Assembly: GCA_023014485.1 (NCBI GenBank)
Contig: JAJOZX010002582.1
Location: 174,001-238,000, forward strand
DNA length: 64,000 nucleotides
Source of the DNA: Bathynomus jamesi
Taxonomy: Eukaryota > Arthropoda > Malacostraca > Isopoda > Cirolanidae
Direction: 5' to 3'
Made by a program: the position numbers and the translations under genes. Positions 47,756 through 59,600 of the stretch are shown here, in pieces. How positions within the stretch are numbered: the first letter of the stretch is position 1; each line of letters starts with the position of its first letter. Below the pieces are notes generated by a model. It had not been told where the DNA came from. It was given only the letters and a program-made list of their open reading frames with translations, and did no database searches.

Positions 47756-48810
47756 CAACTCGCGAAGTTCGTTTGGGTATATTTTAATCGCATCCACACT
47801 TTGTAATCAGTTTGTGTTTTTTAATCTTTATTTCGGTAATGTAGGCTATACTCTATTTACGCAATAGAGATTTGATTGGGGGGACTTCCAGAAGAAGAAT
47901 AATATGTCGCCGCGTCATTGTTGACTCTATAGCCCAGCTAGGGCCTATTTCTGACGGTGTGGGCGAGGTGTGTACAAATACTTTTGTTAGTGCGTACCGT
48001 ACAAGACAATTTTTTTTCTTTTAAAAACTTCATTGAATAAAGTATAATACGAAAATTGGATCGAATTATAATAATATTTTGTGCCTCTCTTTAGGAGTTA
48101 CAAAAGCCACAAGGAAAAAACCTTTATACGTTTCAGTTCGGGTTTTCAAAATAATTACCTTTCTTACTGCCCAGATATAGAGTAGGCCTACTGGGGGCCT
48201 ATCATTGAGAATCTTGTACTTAAGCTTATTTAGGCCTGCTAGACGTAGCCCATTAGGAAGCTAAAGAATATTATGACTAAATTGGAGTTACACTTCACCT
48301 ATATATATATATATATATATATGCTACAAGCTCTAGCTGATGAATTTATGTTAACGCAAGAAATAACAGAAAAAACAACTGCCTGGATTTGGTATTCACC
48401 TCCGTGTGAAGAAAGAGAGACCAACACACGAAACAACATAAGGTTCATAAGGTAATCTAATTGATAATGTAGAAATATCCCCAACTATGATATCGGACCA
48501 CATAATCATTGAAATCCTATATACTATTGAGCTAAAATGTGTCTGTGTGTCTGTCCACTTTCTTCGGAACCGTGCACAGACTAAACGGCATATCGGAAAA
48601 TTCTGCAACTACCACCAACTGATAGCCCATGAGTTGCCGATGTGCTCTGTGAAGTTTCCCGGTCCTAGGTCACTCCGCGGCCGAGCACGAGCTATTTAAT
48701 GTCTATTACGAGTGAATGTAAGTACTTCGAAACGGAAAATGACGAGAGCAAAAATACATAATAAACAGTTTGGTAGTCCCGATAATACGCAAGTACAGAG
48801 TTGTGGGGGT
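47756..48810. other. Stretch with no gene supported
   Basis: TA tract at about 48300-48322. The sequence at 48330-48700 is less AT-rich and could be part of a degraded retroelement, but no motif fixes this. Confidence 0.4.
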
Positions 48811-48863
48811 AATGGCGTTTTTTACTTTTGTCGCTTAGCCACTTCTTTCTATGAGGGCCTCAT
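48811..48863. repeat. Solo arm of foldback MITE family A
   Basis: Only the right arm is present: ACTTTTGTCGCTTAGCCACT followed by TCTTTCTATGAGGGCCTCAT. No matching left arm lies within the expected 230 bp. Confidence 0.75.
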
Positions 48864-48959
48864 ATAATATAATTTTAAATCTAGAACCAATAAAAAAAAT
48901 ACATGAAAAAGTGAAAAAAAAATTATTATTATCCATTCAATTTTAAACCGTATCAGAAT

Positions 48960-49125
48960 ATACAGCTAGCTGTGACATATACTGCTACCTGTCCGGAGGG
49001 CGATAACGAGCTACCGCTTGTAACAACTAATATAAACAATACAGAAGAACGAACACACACACACCACATCAAGCAAGATACTCAAACTCCTCCCCAGACA
49101 TAACGTTCTGTTCCCCCTCACGAGC

Positions 49126-49170
<45 letters not shown>

Positions 49171-51690
49171 GAGAACAGAAAAACAACTGTCATCAGACCA
49201 CCTGCCCATCATCATTACAACACGTTCTACACTCTGCCCCAGCAGCCTTAGGCACACTTACAGAAATTATAAGAAAGCTGATTGGGAACAGTTCAAAATA
49301 CAGACTGAGGAACAATTCACCACATTAAACAGCACACCCATCATAAACATCAATACAACACTCAAGACATTTAATCAGATCATCAATAATGCAAACAAAT
49401 ACATAGCCAAGGGCAACATTAGAAAATACAACCCAAATTAAATGAGAAATAGCTCACCTCATAAGGCAACCTAACAACCTCAAACATAACACACACAAGC
49501 CATAAAACAGCAGATACAACAGCTCAACACAGAAATAAACAACAAACTCAAAGAAAAACAAACAAACATTTAGGAATTCATAACAACAATAAACCACTCC
49601 ACAGATACATCCAGGCTATACAAGACTATAAACAGCATTACCCACTAACAGCGGCATTCACACCTCACACGTGGCTATCTGTCACAGCCATAATAATATC
49701 CCAACATACACACAACAAGCTAACATTCTAGTTAATCACTACGCAAAGATAAGTCACTTAAACAGAGAGAACAACCAGAAACACGCAGACAGACAAACAG
49801 CTAGACACAAGAAAACCTACAGACTCGACACCACCATTACACCCTTCAATACAGACCAGACCACCAAGATCATCAAAAACATTAAGAATTCGAAGGCTAC
49901 TGGACCAGACAACATATCTAACATACACCTTAAACACTTGGGCCCACAGGGAATACTAGCTCTCGCAAATATCAGCACATATTCATACCAACACTGTATT
50001 ATTCCTGACATGGAAACGAGGTAAAATTATTACACTACTCAAACCAAACAAAAATCCAACAGAACCAGCTTCCTATAGACCCATTACTTTACTATGCACA
50101 CCTTCCAAAGTAACAGAAAGACTAATCTTACAAATCACCAATCCACACATACCACTTTCGCCTACTCAACATGGATTCAGACCTCACCACTCAACCACGA
50201 CATTACTCACTAATCTCACGCAGCACATCATGGATGGCATCAATTCCAGACGATCAGCTCAACGTACACTATTACAACAATAGACATTAGTAAAGCATTT
50301 GATGCTATCCCACGCTTCCCTCATAAACAAAATACTCAACACAAACATGCACAATAACACCAAAAGGTGGCTGAGCAACTATCTTTCAGGAAGATACTCA
50401 CATGTCACATTTAATGGCAAGTCATCCAAAAACAATTTTTTTCCGAACGGGGTCCCTCAAGGCTCTGTTCTCTCACCAACACTGTTCAACTTATACATGC
50501 ATAACATTCCAACACCCATAGATAACAAGCTTACCTTATCATCATATGCAGATGACATTACTCTAACATCCACCCACAACAACATCGACACCGCTACAAA
50601 TAACCTACAAACATACATAAACAGTATACAAGACTGGCTCTCACACAATAGACTCAAAGTAGCGCCCACAAAATCAACCAGGTAACTCCACAGCTTACAC
50701 TAAACAACAACAACATTTCACACACTCACAGGACCAAAATACTTGGGGTCACATACAACACATCATTATCTTTTGCAAACCACATTCAGGACATTAAAAA
50801 CAAATGTACTTCAAGACTTAACACGCTTAGGGTACTAACAGGCACAAACTTTGAACACCAGCAGGAAACAACATCGCTCATATACAAACAATATATTCGC
50901 TCAGTTATGGACTATGCTAGCCCATGCTGGGCACCCATTATCTCACACACACATAAACACACTACAGACAATACAAAACAACGCACTTCGTATCATTACA
51001 GGATGCACTCAAACACCACCAATAGAATACCTGCACACAGAAACAAAAATACTGAAAGTTAGAGAACATGTAGGCATGAGGGGAACACAATTCATGGCAG
51101 CAGCGACAACTAACTCATAACACCCTTGCACCCTTGCCACTACATGTACAATCATGCACCGACACCTCGCACCATTAAGGTAACACCAGAGAGACATTAT
51201 AACCAAATACTCCATTCCATACCACGCCCCACAGACATCACACAGTACAGAAAACACATACATACACACACAACCCACAAAGCACTGACACGACTCGGTC
51301 TGAATGCGGTCCTAGGTGCGAAGCCGCCACCCGTTAACAGGTCAGAGATCAGCCTGAGCAGATAGGATCGAGTTAACTTCGCATGATTCCGATGTGAACA
51401 TCACCCCAACTTACGGACATATAAACACAGACTAGACAACTCCACAGACGACACCTGCCACCTGTGCCAGGACACACCACAAACAATTGAACACATTATG
51501 ACAGACTGTACCGCTCTAGCACAACAACGAACACAACACAACACATCACATCACGAGTGCGCTGAACCTCTGATCCACTCTGGAGAGGGCGATCGGTTAC
51601 CTGCGTGCCGACAGCTTGCTCGATCAGGGTGGGCTGATCGGCTAAACAACAACAACAACAAATATAATGGCAACAGGAAAGGAAAGAACT
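48960..51690 (+). pseudogene. Jockey-like LINE (endonuclease end and reverse transcriptase), frameshifted
   Basis: A non-LTR retrotransposon polyprotein. The frame first shows LSSDHLPIIITTRST (about 49188), the SDHLPI end of the APE-type endonuclease, followed by KADWEQFKIQTEEQF. The RT follows: KNIKNSKATGPDNISNIHLK, PASYRPITLLCTPSKVTERL, TQHGFRPHHSTTTLL, KRWLSNYLSGRYSHVTFNGK, NGVPQGSVLSPTLFNLYMHN and LSSYADDITLTST with the YADD catalytic box. A tail has IQNNALRIITGC and finally CHLCQDTPQTIEHIMTDC, the Cys/His motif at Jockey-type C-termini. Several frameshifts (near 49440, 50030, 50280, 50690, 51120) inactivate it. A 44-nt AC tract sits in the endonuclease codons. The 3' end is an AAC run near 51647-51660. 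Confidence 0.88.
49126..49169. repeat. (AC)n microsatellite inside a LINE coding region
   Basis: The AC run expands within the endonuclease codons just upstream of the SDHLPI motif and contributes an out-of-family His-Thr repeat. Confidence 0.9.
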
Positions 51691-52700
51691 CTCACAACAG
51701 AAAGAAGCAAATTCTAACTTTTTAATTTTCACTCCAAAGCTATAAACTGGGAAGATGTGACATCCAGCATGGAAGTAATAGATTGGAAAACCATTTTTGA
51801 GGCCAAGACAACGGAGGAGATGCTAATGACCTTAGAGGAGAAGACGTTAGAAATTGTGAAAAAACATGTCCCAAAAATACAACAAAGAGGGCATTGTTTC
51901 GAAAGAGAAAAAGAATGACTGCAAAATTAAGTAACTGTAAAGATAACATCAGAAAAATATTAAATGATAAACTGCAGAGTATCGATGACGTCATACAGGA
52001 ACTAATCGAGAAGCATACAGAAAAAGACGACGACGACGCTACAGAAGCGATAAAGGCTAACTGAAAGTACTTCTATAATTTCGCAAAAAGAAAGTCGAAA
52101 AATCATGCGACTATCGGACCTTTAAAAAACGAGAACAGTGCTTTATCTGATGATCTAACAAAAGTAGCTGAAATATTAAGAACCCAGTACGAATCATCTT
52201 TCAGTATCCTAAAAACTGACAAATTGATATGCGATAGAAATGCGTTCTTTGAAGAAGAACTACAAGGGGAAAGTATAACGGATTTCGACTTTACGACGGA
52301 TGATATTACACAAACCATAGGGAAACTAAAAACACACTCAGCGGCAGGACCGGATAAATGGAATGCCACACTGATCAAAAACTGCAAGAATGCAATCGCT
52401 GAGCCCCTATACTGGATATGGAGACGATCACTAGACACGGGAGAAATACGGGCATCCTGAAGAGCGGGAACATAGTCCCAATATATAAAGGAGGAGATCG
52501 ATCCGAGGCCAAAAACTATAGGCTAGTGTCGCTTACATCTCATCTCACTAAAATATTTGAAAGAGTAGTTAGAGAGAAAATTTATGACTTTTTGGAAACT
52601 CGGAAAATTTCAAGGATAACCAACACTGGTTTCGGCCAGGGAGATCATGCCTATCACAACTAATGGAACACTACAACAACATTATTGATGTACTTGAAAG

Positions 52701-55500
52701 CAGGGCTGTGGAGCTGGCACCAAAATCTTAAGCTCCGGCTCCGGCTACAGCATTTTCAAATTTCTGGCTCCGGCTCCAGCATTTTTTTATGCCCAGCTCC
52801 GGCTCCAGCTCCTCTCACCATATATTAATGATTGATAAATCTCTTGAAATTGTACCTTGCTACTCATAGGCCATAGCAGGCAGCCACACAAAACATTTCA
52901 TCACCATCACATGATTCATCAGGCTACTTTTTAAAATTTAGACCAAAGCCTGTTGCAGCTATTAATCTAAATTCTAATGACTATAGCTATGCCTTTGTGG
53001 CTTTTTTTTATCATTTATTAATAATAATATTACCTACACCTTTCATGACAAAAAAAAATGTTTTACAAAAAGACAAAAAAAAAAACCTTATTCGTTTGTA
53101 TTATAGAATGTTTATTTGGAAAATGTAGCCTTTTAAAAGAATTAAAATAATTTTTATTACTTTTTATACATCTTCATTACATGCCTGTCCTCAGAAATAA
53201 AATGGCTTCTGCTAAGTCATCCTTCATCGATGCTCTTAAATCAGATTTCACTATTCTCAGTGCTGAAAAGAGGCGTTCTACACTGACTTGTGTGGGTGGT
53301 AGAGCTGATACAATACTAGCTACATTCCTTATAATCTTTGGATATAAGGGTATGAATGACATCGTCAACTGTCAGTTTAGAGGAGCGGTTGTATTTTTCT
53401 ACTTCCTTTAATTCAGCATAGAATTCTTGCTTGAATTTGGTTATTTTCATCTGTGGAGGATTCTTTAATTCTACTTTGAGACGTTTTGCATTTGATCTAT
53501 CTATTCTGTCCAAATATTTTGTGAAATCTTCCTCATCATTTGAAGAGGATGATTGGTTGGTAATGCTGCTATCTTTTTCATTCTGGGCGTCTGGTTTTTC
53601 AGATACCAGCTTTTCCATGCGCAATGCAATGTCATAGAGGGCCTCTTTTCCTTTAGCTTTTTGATCTTCATTTAATAGAACTCTGTTCATTGGGTCTATG
53701 TAAACAGCAGCTAATACAATTGCATTTTCTAATAGTAATACCTCTCTTTTCTTCATCGAAGAAACAATTCCCTCAGCAAGTAGTCCTCCTGTTTGATTGA
53801 GACGAAATATTAATTCTTTCCATGCCAACAAGAATTCACCAGAAGTTAATTCTTCCGTTTGAAACTTTTTAGTGACAGCAAAAGGGTAACGAAGCAGAAC
53901 TTGTAATTGGGTCAATTGCATCCATTCATTTTCAGTTAATGAGACATTTTGATTTGCCAGGTCTTCAAGATGTGGTTTCAGATCAAGCAAAACGCTTAAT
54001 CATCAAATAGGTGCTGCCCCACCGAGTATCTTGATCTAAAATAGCTCCCATACCTGAATGTTTCTTCACAATGGAGTCTATTTTTGGTGTTCTGGCTGCA
54101 GTGGCTACCTGTCTGAACTTGCTGATCATAGTTGCTACATGTCGTTCTTTTAATCCATCCCTTATCGCTAACTGCAATGTATGCACAACACAGCGCATGT
54201 GTTGAATATGAGATAGCATAGTGGCTTCTTCAGCAATATCATCTAGAACTTCATCATCTTGTTCTGTCACTATCATTTCATTTGCAGAATCAATTTCAGA
54301 AATGTCATCTTCATTTTCCATTATTTCCTTAGTAACTGTCCCTCTATTTAGTTTTTCAATAGTGCTTAGCATATTCGAAGCATTGTCAGTGACAATACAT
54401 AGAACTTGTTCTTTTTTTATTTTAAAATCTTGTAAGACAGTTTCGACTAACTTAGAAAGATATTCACTGGTGTGATGTGCATGTGTATTCCTTACTGCCA
54501 GTGTCCGAGTCACCTTTTTATTGTTGTCATCTATATATCTCACATTAATGGCAAAATAATTAACTCTATGGCGAGTGCATCCATCCATTTTGAGGAACAC
54601 AAAGCGCTCCTTAAGAGTTCTTTGAAGTTCCTCCTTTTTGTGTGTGGCATCTTCAATCACAATCTTTCTAATGCTATTTCTATCCAAAGAAACTTGGAGT
54701 TTACTGGCCATTTCTCCATTAAGACCTAAAAAAGCTGGTGTTGAGAAAAAAGATAAAGGTATACTATTTTTACCACCATTTCTATGATGTACTTCTTGAA
54801 TTTATCTGAGGTCATATTTACAGTAACTTTATTACTAGGAAAGAAACTTGTTAATGGTGACATTTGCAATTGTCCCCCAGGACAAATTTTACTTTTAGTT
54901 GAGGTGGATGCTTGACTTGCTTCACTGTCTTTCTTATTAACAATTTCTAAATTTTTTGGATGAAATCGTTGTATTGTAGATGTCTTTTTAAATTTGATGT
55001 CTTGCCAGTCTGGGTTGGTACTTTTGTATCATAGCTTGTACAAGAACTAATTTTAGTTTCACATAATTGTTCATCATTATTTTCTTTCTTACAGTGACAA
55101 ATGAAATATTTTCCATCTGTAGAAACTGTGAAGTATTCAAATAATGCGGACTTTGTTTGACTTTGAGATCTAGTTGTCATTATGAAAGGGCTCAAAAAAA
55201 GAAGAATGAAACTTAATATTTTCAATTTTTAAAAATTAAGCTTACTAGTTTGTTTCTAAAAATTAACACATTTCCTGAAAAAATTAAGTCCAATTAGAAA
55301 TCATTCAAAATAAAAAAAAATAGCATAAAAAAGTTTGTATCTAAATATGAACTCTCTGTATTGGGCTGGAGCCGGAGCTGACACATTTTTTATCAGCTCC
55401 AGCTCCAGCTCCAGCTCCAGCTCCAGCTTCCCAAAAATAATTGGCTCCAACTCCAGCTCCACTCACCAAAATTGCTTCAAGCTCCAGCTCCACAGCCCTG
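52701..55500 (-). mobile_element. hAT transposon, 2800 bp, nested in a LINE
   Basis: A perfect 8-bp target duplication CTTGAAAG lies at 52693-52700 and 55501-55508. The TIRs are CAGGGCTGTGGAGCTGG and, inverted, CAGGGCTGTGGAGCTGGAGC. Subterminal regions carry tandem GCTCCGGCTCC / CCAGCTCCAGCT repeats. A transposase gene fills the minus strand with few disruptions. The empty site is visible in the related LINE near 24720-24745 as TACTTGAAGGCAATGAAAAC. Confidence 0.96.
53177..55180 (-). pseudogene. hAT transposase with BED finger, nearly intact
   Basis: A cut-and-paste transposase. The start is the ATG at 55180 (MTTRSQSQTKSALFEYFT). An N-terminal BED-type zinc finger shows YFICHC and TSNLKRHLQ, with RFHP continuing after a frameshift near 54975. 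The RNase H-like core contains RFVFLKMDGCTRHRVNYFAI and VLCIVTDNASNMLSTI, which carry two of the catalytic acidic residues, and the DTRWGSTYLMIKRF block. After a 1-nt shift in a T-run near 53987 the frame resumes at LDLKPHLEDL. The C-terminus has the hAT dimerisation motif QVSVERLFSALRIVKSDLRA and ends about 53177. About three single frameshifts separate it from an open gene. The third catalytic residue was not located by eye. Confidence 0.93.
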
Positions 55501-56355
55501 CTTGAAAGTAATGAAAACTATGATGTACTATACACAGACTTTGCTAAAGCGTTCGACAAGTGTGACCATGAAATCATAATACATAAACTGAAATATATGG
55601 GAATAACAGGAAGAGTAGGGAAATGGATATATAATTTCCTTCGTGAGCGGCGGCAAGTCGTTACAGTACAGGGAGTATCTTCTTCAGAATCAGAGGACCT
55701 CAGCTCAGCACCACAAGGAACAGTATTAGCTCCACTACTCTTCATAATCATGCTAACTGACATAGATGAGGACGTTACCAGAGACAGCACAGTAACATCC
55801 TTTGCCGATAACACAAAGATCAGTAGAAATATAAGAAACCCAGAAGAGATAGGATCTCTACAAACCGACATAAACAGAATCTACAAGCGGACGGAATACA
55901 ACAATATGAAGTTTAACACCAAGAAATTTCAGCTGTTATGGTACGGAAAAAGAGAGGACCTAAAATCCATGGAATATTATACCCCAAATGGACAGGAAAT
56001 TCGGAATAATTCCAGAGCAAAAGATTTAGGGGTTGTAATGACATGATGATGTGAAATTTGAAACACAAAATAAGATAGCAGTAAACAGAGCAAAGAGAAT
56101 AACGGGACAGATATTGAGAACCTTTAAACGAAGGGATAGGAATGTAATGATTCCTCTATTGAAAACCCTGATCATACCCAAATTGGAATACTGTTCGGTC
56201 CTAACATCCCCATATAAAAAAGAAGATATTAGACAGCTGGAAGGGATCCAGAGAAACTTCGCAGCCAAGATCAACGGGTGCAAAGAACTAAATTACTGGG
56301 AAAGGTTACGCGAACTAGACCTATATTAGAGAGAGAGAGAGCATTATTTACACTT

Positions 56356-59209
56356 TAGTCCGGTAGCACAGACCCTGATTTTACTGGAACCCTGCATTGT
56401 TTGTTATAAAGCAAATTTTTACATATTTTGAAAGCTTATACCACCCCATTCAAGAATCCATCGGGTGTACACCTGACCCCCGCTTGGCTTTTTCAATATG
56501 GCCGGCGAAACTGAAAAATCCCATATCCTGGTCAATACTTGATGGATTTTGATGATCTTGGTGTCATTTCTAGGGGTATTTAGGATGATGAGTCGATCTG
56601 GAGGGGTTGCAGATACTTTGGGAGTCGTTTTGACCCACATTCGTCAATACTCAAGGTCATTGGAGGTCAAACGCCCCCCGAAATAAGGAATATCCCATAT
56701 CCCGGGCAGTCGTGGAGATATTTTGGTGATCTTACTGTCGTTTTTATGGTTTTGGGCGAGACTGAGTAGTTCTATAGGGTTTAAAATGAAATCAGGGGTT
56801 ATTTTCCCCATGGTAAGGTGAATTCCAATATGTCTAATTATTCCTCTTATTTTTTTCAGGTTGTTGAGAATTATTGCTGATGGTGCTGCCCACCTGGTGG
56901 TTTGATGACGTCTTGGTTGTGCTGATTCCAAAATTGGTTTTTGACTGCTGAATATGGAGAATATACCAGGTGAGCATTGTTTAGTTTTCATTTGCTGAGG
57001 ATAAATTATTTCAATGCGATTTGTACTCTGAAGAATGGGTAAACAAAATTCTTATTTTTCAGGTTCTACAAAAGCTGCAGACGAACGTTTCTTCAAGGAT
57101 TTCCTGCGTAGCTGTCCTGGAGGTCAGAATGGTCTTTCAAATTGTGGGAGGATTCAGAAAATCATAGAGAGCAGCGACATCAGAGGGCAGCCAGATGTTC
57201 GAGCGAGACTAGAGCCTCTCTTGGAAGATGGAGCAAAAATCCTTTGTTGTCACAAGAATTGTGTTTCCACTTGTGTCCAAGCGGAATTTATTAGCATTCA
57301 TGAAAAAGAGAGAATGTGATACCCCTACAGTGGAGCCAAAAAGACTACGTAGTGCTGTTCTCAGTGAAGGCCCAGTATATGACCCTAAAAAACACACACT
57401 TTTGTTTGAAAGTGTTTATAGAAAAGTGTAAACTGAAAAATGATGAGCAGGGACAAGTTGTACTCAGTAGGTTGTTGGGCATGAAAGGAGATTTACCGGC
57501 TGAAGAAGCCCGATACCATAAAGATTATATGCCTACCTTTCATGTTGAGGTTGAGAGAGCTTGCCAGAATAAGTCGAGGGTTGAACCTGAAGACCGCCCC
57601 TTCATTGCTTTGTGTGTAGAATTGTCGAAGGACAAAATGAAACCATGGAATTCAATTGAAGTATAGAAGCTTTACAAAGAGTTAGGTGGTGAGAAGTTGT
57701 CACGTAGGTCGCTCATTGTAAAAGTTAAAGATTACTTCAAAGACGTGTGGCAGTGCGTGACAGAAAATCAGTGGACATCCGAGCACCTGTAACCCAGCAC
57801 AAAGACATCATCCCACAAATCCTCAAACTACACGCTTTGAGTGGTTATGACACAGTTGCAGCAATACATGGCATCGGCAAAGCCACTGCCATTGCCACAG
57901 CCAAGAAGAGCCGGAAGCTAGACAAGCTGGGGTCCCTTGATGCATGCTTTGACCATATCGAGAAAGAGGCAACAGCGTTCATTGTTGCATGCTATGGGGA
58001 TAAGAAATCCTCATCTCTTACTGAATGTCGTCAGCGAGTATGGGCTCAGAAGACAGGGAAGTCGGGAACTGCTGCACCCAAACTATGTTCTCTACCACCA
58101 ACAACTGAAGCTTTCTATCAAAATGTGCTCAGAGCCCACTACACTGTGGCGAACTGGCTCGATGCACTAAAGTGTGACCCACCACCACGATCCTGTGCAT
58201 TATGGGTGGGAGAGAGACGAAACAAACGGAGTTCTCATCCCCAAAACAGTTGAAGGAGTGTGCTTAGCACCAGATGAAGTTCTGAAGCTAATCAGATGTG
58301 GGTGTGAATCACAATCAGCATGCGGCTGCATGGGACGCGTAATCCCTTGCACAATGTTCTGGTCTTGATATTTTCCCCCCAATAAATGGTTACCTAATAT
58401 GAATAACTGCAAAGTTGTCAATGCCAATCCCCCAGCTAGGTGTGAGCTTTGTTTTGCTTACGAGGTCATATCTTGTAGCTTTGCAACCTTCCATAGAATG
58501 CATGTGCCCTGCATTTCAGCATAAATTGTGGTTTATATCCGAATATCCATATCCATATAATGTGGGTTATGTCATTTAAGCATTATGATCTGGTTTTATC
58601 TGCAGAAAAGATGTTAAGTGCTCAGCAGTTAGCTAGATTCTAGAAATTGTCACTGAAATAAAGCAAATACAGTGATGTCAACTGTGGCATTATCATATTT
58701 CAAGGCCAAACTTTAACCTCAAATGACCTTGACTTGACCCATGGAGTTGAAAAATGATATCCTACTGTTATCATGTGCCTATAGAACTACTCAGTCTCGC
58801 CCAAAACCATAAAAACGACAGTAAGATCACCAAAATATCTCCACGACTGCCCGGGATATGGGATATTCCTTATTTCGGGGGGCGTTTGACCTCTAATGAC
58901 CTTGAGTATTGACGAATGAGAGTCAAAACGACTCCCAACGTATCTGCAACCCCTCCAGATCGACTCATCATCCTAAAAACCCCTAGAAATGACACCAAGA
59001 TCATCAAAATCTATCAAGTATTGACCAGGATATGGGATTTTTCAGTTTCGCCGGCCATCTTGGAAAATGGCGGCCATATTGAAAAAGCCAAGCGGGGGTC
59101 AGGTGTACACCCGATGGATTTTTGAATGGGGTGGTATAAGCTTTCAAAATATGTCAAGATTTGCTTTATAACAAACAATGCAGGGTTCCCACCCCGTGCA
59201 ACCGGACTA
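56356..59209 (+). mobile_element. DNA transposon with 420-bp TIRs and 3-bp TSD, superfamily not recognised
   Basis: The outer ends are TAGTCCGGTAGCAC and, inverted, TAGTCCGGTTGCAC. The inverted repeats extend about 423-431 bp (56356-56778 and 58779-59209) with scattered differences. The target duplication is CTT at 56353-56355 and 59210-59212. The uninterrupted LINE copy near 23870-23890 has the same spacing with a single copy of this site, which fixes both borders. A plus-strand coding region lies between the TIRs. The terminal sequence and 3-bp TSD do not let me assign a known superfamily. Confidence 0.85.
57035..58430 (+). pseudogene. Broken transposon-associated protein of unrecognised family
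   Basis: The coding runs in pieces. MGKQNSYFSGSTKAADERFF with ADERFFKDFLRSCPGG and LLEDGAKILCCHKNC comes first. After a frameshift near 57310 it reads KRECDTPTVEPKRLRSAVLS and VYDPKKHTLLFESVYRK. Next is a segment with SRLLGMKGDLPAEEARYHKD and YMPTFHVEVERAC. A further break with probable internal loss follows near 57665-57745. The last part has LKLHALSGYDTVAAIHGIGK (about 57825) and ends in a Cys cluster, LIRCGCESQSACGCMGRVIP. From memory, the HALxGxDTxxxxxGxGK motif plus a Cys-rich tail recurs in many uncharacterised, probably transposon-encoded invertebrate proteins. I cannot say whether it is the transposase. Stops and shifts make it inactive. Confidence 0.75.
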
Positions 59210-59536
59210 CTTGGAAAATAATGGAGAAACTAGTCCCTAATCTTACTCTGAACCCTATAACTCCCCAAACAACGCCGTTAATCCTGAAAGAAAATAGTTT
59301 TGTGGTGAGAGGACCAAAACTGTTTAATCAGCTGCTCAAAGACCTAAGAAACACGAATGGAGTTGCAGTGGACATCTTCAAAAGAAGACTAGACGCCTGG
59401 CTCAGAACAATCTCCGATGAGCCTGGCGTACCTGGCTATGTGAGGTGGAGAGCACAAGAAACCAACTCACTACACCAGGCCAACTCAAGACCTTCGCGAA
59501 ATGAGGAATCATCGCGCGGAACCTTTGTAACGTTGT

Positions 59537-59597
<61 letters not shown>

Positions 59598-59600
<3 letters not shown>

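Larger units (their letters stand above)
51726..59535 (+). pseudogene. CR1-like LINE reverse transcriptase split by two DNA transposons
   Basis: Three segments make one element: 51726-52700, 55501-56355 and 59210-59535. The first reads WKTIFEAKTTEEMLMTLEEK, HSAAGPDKWNATLIKNCKN and KNYRLVSLTSHLTKIFERVV. The second reads NYDVLYTDFAKAFDKCDHEI, GITGRVGKWIYNFLRERRQ, APQGTVLAPLLFIIMLTDI and VTSFADNTKISRNI, where the catalytic FADD box is changed to FADN. The third reads KIMEKLVPNLTLNPI and SFVVRGPKLFNQLLKDLR with DIFKRRLDAWLRTI, the C-terminus. It is 5'-truncated, since the endonuclease is missing, and frameshifted. It ends at a TA tract. The copy at 23577-25128 has the same codons uninterrupted. 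Confidence 0.88.
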
